10,875 nucleotides of DNA. Source: Beroe ovata (Eukaryota; Ctenophora; Nuda; Beroida; Beroidae). Shown here piece after piece: positions 8,010-10,875 of this stretch. Under the pieces are notes generated by a model, which saw nothing but the letters and a program-made list of their open reading frames with translations, made no database searches and was not told the DNA's origin. The DNA is taken from contig CAMPET010000018.1 in the NCBI GenBank assembly GCA_946803715.1, forward strand, positions 393,045 through 403,919. Direction: 5' to 3'. The position numbers and the translations under genes were made by a program. How positions within the stretch are numbered: the stretch's first letter is position 1; every line of letters starts with the position of its first letter.

Positions 8010-9569
8010 CTGAAGTTGATAGAAGGATGCTTATATTAGAAACATGGCATACCATAAGATTTACAGCAAGAATCGCAGCATTTATCAGAGTCATAACTCA
8101 CCAACAAGAATGTAGAATGGAGTTGAATCCACTTCCTTGTTCACTCTCAATGTAGTACATGATGGTTCCAAATGTTAGTACTCCCATCAACCAGATGATC
8201 AGTAAGAGAGTCAGCTCACTCAAACAGTCTTGTATCACCTGCAGCAGGTTGATGAAGTTATCCAGCGTATAATATTCTGAAGGAAGAGTTTATCCATGTA
8301 TTATAATATCCATCCTGCGGACCCCCCCACAATTATCATTCATTATCAACACCCGTGACAGTTTCTATTGGGAAAAGTTTATCTACTATAACGCAAGACT
8401 CTCTAGCGAGAAATGTCAGCATTTGCGTCCGCTGGGCGTGTAAATGTGACTCTGTCATCACTTACCCTCCCCATTAGAATGAGACGCTTGCTGTGCCTGA
8501 TGAGCTTCATCACCCTCATTATACGGAATATCCTCAGAACTTTGAACGTGGTCAGGGCTCCCCCCTCGACAAGCTGACCCACGGCTAACTCGAGGTAAAA
8601 TGGCATGATAGCCAGACAGTCCAGGATATTGAGAGGTGTTTTCGCAAACTCTGCAAAACTCGGGCATAGTATGAGTCTGATCGTGAAATCAAATGTGAAG
8701 AACGCCACGCAAAACGTGTCTATCCCGGAGAATATTTTGATGTTTTCCTCGCTGTCCAGTTCGGGCATACTCTCCAAAATAACTGTCAGAATTGACAGGA
8801 GAATGATGCCAACATCGAGGAGAGCCCAGACTCGTGAATAAACACTCGATTCAGGACTATCCAGAAACTCCCAAATCTTCCACCTGATCTCCTGGATCCG
8901 TGATTGCTGACGAAACTCCCCGGCCTCCGACGATTGCTTTGCTGCGATGGCAGACGTGGACTTCGTCTTGGCTTTGTATGGGATCTTGAAAAAGTCCAGT
9001 TCGTCAATATGTATTTCCTTGGGAACGGTGTTGGGAACGTACACAATCCCACCGCTCTGGTAGTAGTAGAGAATAGCCGGGAACGACATTTGGTTACGGT
9101 CCAAGAAGTACTCTTTCTTCTTGGTGTTGAAGTATCGGTCAAACGCGATCCGGTCACCCATCAGGGTTTGAGGGAACTGCTCCAAATTCTCACGATACGT
9201 CTGAAACATACATGGGTGAAAGTTGGTTAAGGCTTGGATGCAAATTATTATAGCTGTCGGGTGATTATCGATTTAATCATGACTACTGATAGGGGTTATT
9301 ACAATTTCAATTTACAAAGGATAGAAATGCGATTCTATTGGCCGTCTTGAAAAGATATATATGTGTCACCCTCTCACCTCAAATCTCTTGCCGGAAACAT
9401 TGATAGTGATGACGTCAGAGTTAATCGCTCCCTCCTCCTGTAGGTTAACGTGGTTTCCATGGTAATTGTTGTAGTCAGTGAGTTCACTATTACGACGTCC
9501 TATAAGCGTGGATCCGTCTCTGTCATTGTCTACGGTGGCTGATATGACGGTAAAACTAGACATTGCCAT
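7700..9569 (-). CDS. Shaker-type (Kv1-like) voltage-gated K+ channel alpha subunit, 4 coding exons
   Basis: The joined coding sequence is 9569-9378, 9200-8466, 8238-8102 and 8009-7700, giving 457 residues and a TAG stop. Expected role: a plasma-membrane subunit of a tetrameric, voltage-gated K+ channel. Domains in order: T1/BTB tetramerisation domain about 52-140 (VSGKRFE, FPQTLMG, YFLDRN, AILYYYQSGG); S1 about 186-208; S2 about 222-243; S3 about 255-270; S4 about 283-304 with basic residues at K284, R287, R290, R293, K296 and R299; S5 about 317-339; pore helix and filter T363-V-G-Y-G-D368; S6 about 377-404. T1 lacks the zinc-binding HxxxC..CC signature of Kv2-Kv4, and the S1 lead-in (SPESS) also matches Kv1. 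Each join restores an ungapped alignment to Kv1. Odd points: PMT replaces PVP in S6, the hinge Gly is Ser, and the tail is short with no PDZ-type TDV end. Identity as a Kv channel is near certain; Kv1 class is likely; conducting versus modulatory role is open. Confidence 0.95.
8010..8101 (-). other. Intron 3 of the Kv gene (92 bases, phase 2)
   Basis: Donor GTGAGT at 8101-8096 and acceptor ATCAACTTCAG ending at 8010. It splits the codon of W355 (TG|G), between the two adjacent tryptophans of the pore helix. The small size suggests a genome with compact introns. Confidence 0.9.
8102..8238 (-). CDS. Kv channel exon 3: S4-S5 linker end, S5, turret, start of pore helix
   Basis: Encodes residues 310-354 plus two bases of W355 (137 bases, phase 0 in, phase 2 out). 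It is too short to stand out as an open frame and was found by aligning the frame reading VIQDCLSELTLLL to the Kv1 S4-S5 linker and S5. Joining exon 2 ...LILMGR to VIQDCLSEL gives a gap-free match to Kv1 ...LQILGQTLKASMREL, which fixes the acceptor at CTGCTGCAG|GTG. S5 is about 317-339 (hydrophobic, ending MYYIE). The turret (ESEQGSG) is short. The pore helix entry reads FNSILHSC before W355, where most Kv1 channels have FPSIPDAF. The donor is GTGAGT. A second AG lies 38 bases upstream (see intron 2). Confidence 0.9.
8239..8465 (-). other. Intron 2 of the Kv gene (227 bases, phase 0) with a second possible acceptor
   Basis: Donor GTAAGT at 8465-8460 (perfect consensus). The acceptor supported by homology is CTGCTGCAG ending at 8239. 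A second AG with a better pyrimidine tract (ACTCTTCCTTCAG, ending at 8277) lies 38 bases earlier. Using it with the main donor shifts the frame and meets a TGA 14 codons into the new reading. The intervening 38 bases are open in the frame of exon 3. A run of seven Cs is present on the plus strand at about 8322-8328. Confidence 0.85.
8466..9200 (-). CDS. Kv channel exon 2: rest of T1, S1-S4
   Basis: Encodes residues 65-309 (245 codons), beginning ACG-TAT after a TTTCAG acceptor and ending AGG at a consensus GTAAGT donor, phase 0 on both sides. It completes T1 and carries the whole voltage sensor. In S2, D225, F232, D235 and R239 align with Shaker E283, F290 (gating-charge transfer aromatic), E293 and R297. 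S3 has D258 aligned to Shaker D316. S4 reads VLRIFRIMRVMKLIRHSK, with every third residue basic; the first charge position is Lys (K284), not Arg. The S3-S4 linker is short (roughly 15 residues), which in Kv channels affects activation. An ATG at 9209 lies in the intron and is not the start. Open frames on the opposite strand here are shadows. Confidence 0.95.
9201..9377 (-). other. Intron 1 of the Kv gene (177 bases, phase 0)
   Basis: Donor GTGAGA at 9377-9372 and acceptor TTTCAG ending at 9201. It interrupts T1 immediately after the conserved RFE; removal joins RFE to TYRENLEQFP, matching the Kv1 pattern RFET...L.QFP. No other feature is seen inside it. Confidence 0.9.
9378..9569 (-). CDS. 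Kv channel exon 1: N-terminus and first T1 strand
   Basis: Encodes residues 1-64. I chose the ATG at 9569-9567 because an in-frame TGA lies 12 codons upstream (9605-9603) and the context is good (A at -3, G at +4); a second ATG is codon 3. Residues 1-50 are a polar, low-similarity N-terminal tail rich in Asn, Ser and Asp; it is not the classic basic-plus-hydrophobic inactivation ball, although RR occurs at 25-26. T1 begins near residue 52 with VITINVSGKRFE, matching the first strand of Kv1 T1. The exon ends after the GAG codon (phase 0) at a GTGAGA donor; reading through would give V-R-G-stop. A TGACGTCA octamer (9410-9417) lies within the coding sequence. A 5' UTR exon further upstream cannot be excluded. 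Confidence 0.9.
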
Positions 9570-10089
9570 TGTAGAGCATATTAATCGGGGACCGGGATCG
9601 GTTCACGCTCTGCGATAAGTGATGTGGGTCTCTGGAACGCGGAGATGCAGACCAGTCATGTGTTCCTATCTGGTGCATAATGATGATAAGTGTGATATTC
9701 TGATAGGGGAAAGAGACTGTAACATAGCTCAGAATGCTGTATCGAAATGGTTGCAAGTGGGGCCGTTGGGGTGAAAGCTCTATATTGTGTTGATACGCTG
9801 AATAGGAGACCTTAATCTGACACTTGATAATTCGAAAAGGAAATCTTAGATAATTAAGCAAACTATACGGAATAACGAATATACCCCATAGCATAAAGTA
9901 ATTTTCGCGAAAAAATCAACCTTGTGCTGAAAGAGTACATAATTAGAAAGCTTTACAATTTTCGGCGAAATGAGCTAAGGATTTATCTAGTTTTTGTGAG
10001 TAGACTGGGGTATAGCTACCTATATTACTGGTTTAAGAGAGTGGAGTCACTGAGGCTAGCTATAGAGTGGGGAATAGAAAGAATGCGGA
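9570..10089. other. 5' flank / 5' UTR region of the Kv gene
   Basis: Sequence immediately upstream of the channel start codon. The in-frame TGA at 9605-9603 closes the reading frame. I see no convincing TATA box, initiator or other core promoter element. An open frame on the minus strand at 9894-9556 runs across the start codon in another frame and has no recognisable protein features. Confidence 0.4.
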
Positions 10090-10875
10090 TTGGTTAAACA
10101 ACCCAGGATTCCGGTTCCCTCCCTTAGGGCAAGAGGAATATGCCACATGAGAGGGGTATGTCACAAGAGGAGGAAATACAAAAATTGGATGCCATCACGA
10201 GATTTATTATTAACTAAGGACCACTCCAGGCTAATTTTAGAGCATATATTTCGACAGGAATACACACATATCATTCAAACTGAAGACGGTCCATTATGTC
10301 TGAAAAGCGTTTGCCCATTGTCAGATAGCTATTTGCGTCTAGATGAAGGCATTGTTTTCTACATAGATCGTCTCTCTTTAATAGGGCCAGAGTCCGTACT
10401 ACGGGCGACTCCTTACGTCACAGCACATGGCTCACAGAGAGGTACATGCAGTATGCACACAGCTCTGCCATATGCAAGGATATGCAGGGTATGATAAAAC
10501 TATTGCATGTAACGAAGGGGAGTGGGATTGAAAATCACAGCATCACAGCATCACACCCTATGATACACCACGACAGAGTATCACATCGTGATGCCTGTCT
10601 CGCGGCGTGTAAATTTATATCGACTGAACCCCACCCCCTCCGCCTAAACGAGTGTTAAAGCAATGTTGAACCTGGTCGGCGGTGTATAACATTATCATTA
10701 TATAATTGTACAAAATCATCATTATAATGGGATGATCTGGGAGGGGAAGAGGGGAGTATATTATATATGTACACGGATCTGTGGTGTGAATAGTACTGTG
10801 TGTCTGGTAGACTGAGAGGGGGGCGAGGCGCGCTTCCCTAGCAAATATATATATGCTGTGCATCGGGAGGGAGGG
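10090..10875. other. Intergenic sequence, no recognised gene
   Basis: Contains a plus-strand open stretch from 10090 (first ATG at 10147) to 10494 whose translation I do not recognise; its length is within what chance allows here. Short CATCACAG direct repeats lie near 10536-10555, and the right edge is rich in G runs and AT dinucleotides. Nothing else is seen. Confidence 0.4.

Noticed and set aside
8403-8465. Extension of the exon 2 frame to residues VSDDRVTFTR... and a stop
   Set aside because: This is intron read-through: a perfect GTAAGT donor follows AGG, and exon 3 continues the Kv1 alignment without a gap.
9201-9209. ATG at 9209-9207 as an alternative start of the channel
   Set aside because: It lies in the last bases of intron 1 (ATGTTTCAG, the acceptor). 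Starting there would lose the first T1 strand that exon 1 supplies exactly in frame.
8605-9230. Plus-strand open stretches at 8605-8841 and 8904-9230
   Set aside because: They are antisense shadows of Kv exon 2, whose minus-strand frame matches a known channel along its length.
9556-9894. Minus-strand open stretch of 112 codons upstream of the channel
   Set aside because: Different frame from exon 1, overlaps its start codon, and has no recognisable protein character.
10090-10494. Plus-strand open stretch of 134 codons
   Set aside because: It begins at TTG; the first ATG is at 10147, leaving 115 residues. No recognisable domain, no splice or polyadenylation context, and the length is compatible with chance given how many frames were examined.
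1-10875. tRNA, rRNA, CRISPR or intact transposon
   Set aside because: I looked for tRNA B-box-like sequence, regularly spaced repeat arrays, terminal inverted repeats with a transposase, and reverse transcriptase motifs; none was convincing.

Overview
The window is eukaryotic, almost certainly animal, nuclear DNA. It holds one gene that I can support: a Shaker-type (Kv1/KCNA-like) voltage-gated potassium channel alpha subunit on the minus strand. Its coding sequence is split into four exons between 9569 (start codon) and 7700 (stop codon). The introns are short (177, 227 and 92 bases) with GT..AG ends. The spliced product is 457 residues: a T1 tetramerisation domain, S1-S4 voltage sensor, S5, pore with the TVGYGD filter, S6 and a short tail. 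I cannot name the species. Kv1-type T1 plus six-segment channels are an animal hallmark, and the divergence from vertebrate and fly Kv1, the compact introns and the many (AC)n/(CT)n microsatellites would fit an invertebrate, possibly an early-branching one; this is inference.

Layout, left to right: 1-590 is non-coding, with a truncated (AC)n tract at the edge and short direct repeats; 590-1340 has no supported gene but contains coding-like fragments around 855-1100; 1340-2030 is microsatellite- and minisatellite-rich; 2040-5290 is apparently gene-free, with a cluster of CACGTG boxes near 3978-4019; 5290-5640 is a composite (TG)n, (CAG)n and (CT)n tract containing the one ambiguous base; 5640-6160 contains a possible decayed coding fragment; 6160-6270 is a hairpin-rich patch with three more CACGTG boxes; 6270-7570 is empty of recognisable genes; 7572-9569 is the potassium channel gene with its likely polyadenylation signal; 9570-10875 is upstream or intergenic sequence with no recognised gene.

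The most interesting signal is inside the channel. The voltage sensor and selectivity filter are intact, but the lower S6 has PMT where conducting Kv1 channels have PVP, the S6 hinge glycine is serine, and several outer-pore residues are atypical. Loss of the second PXP proline is known from the electrically silent modulatory subunits (Kv5/6/8/9 types), so this Shaker-type gene may encode a modulatory subunit or an unusually gated channel. A second noteworthy point is a pair of alternative splice acceptors, with an overlapping alternative donor, at the S4-S5 linker junction.
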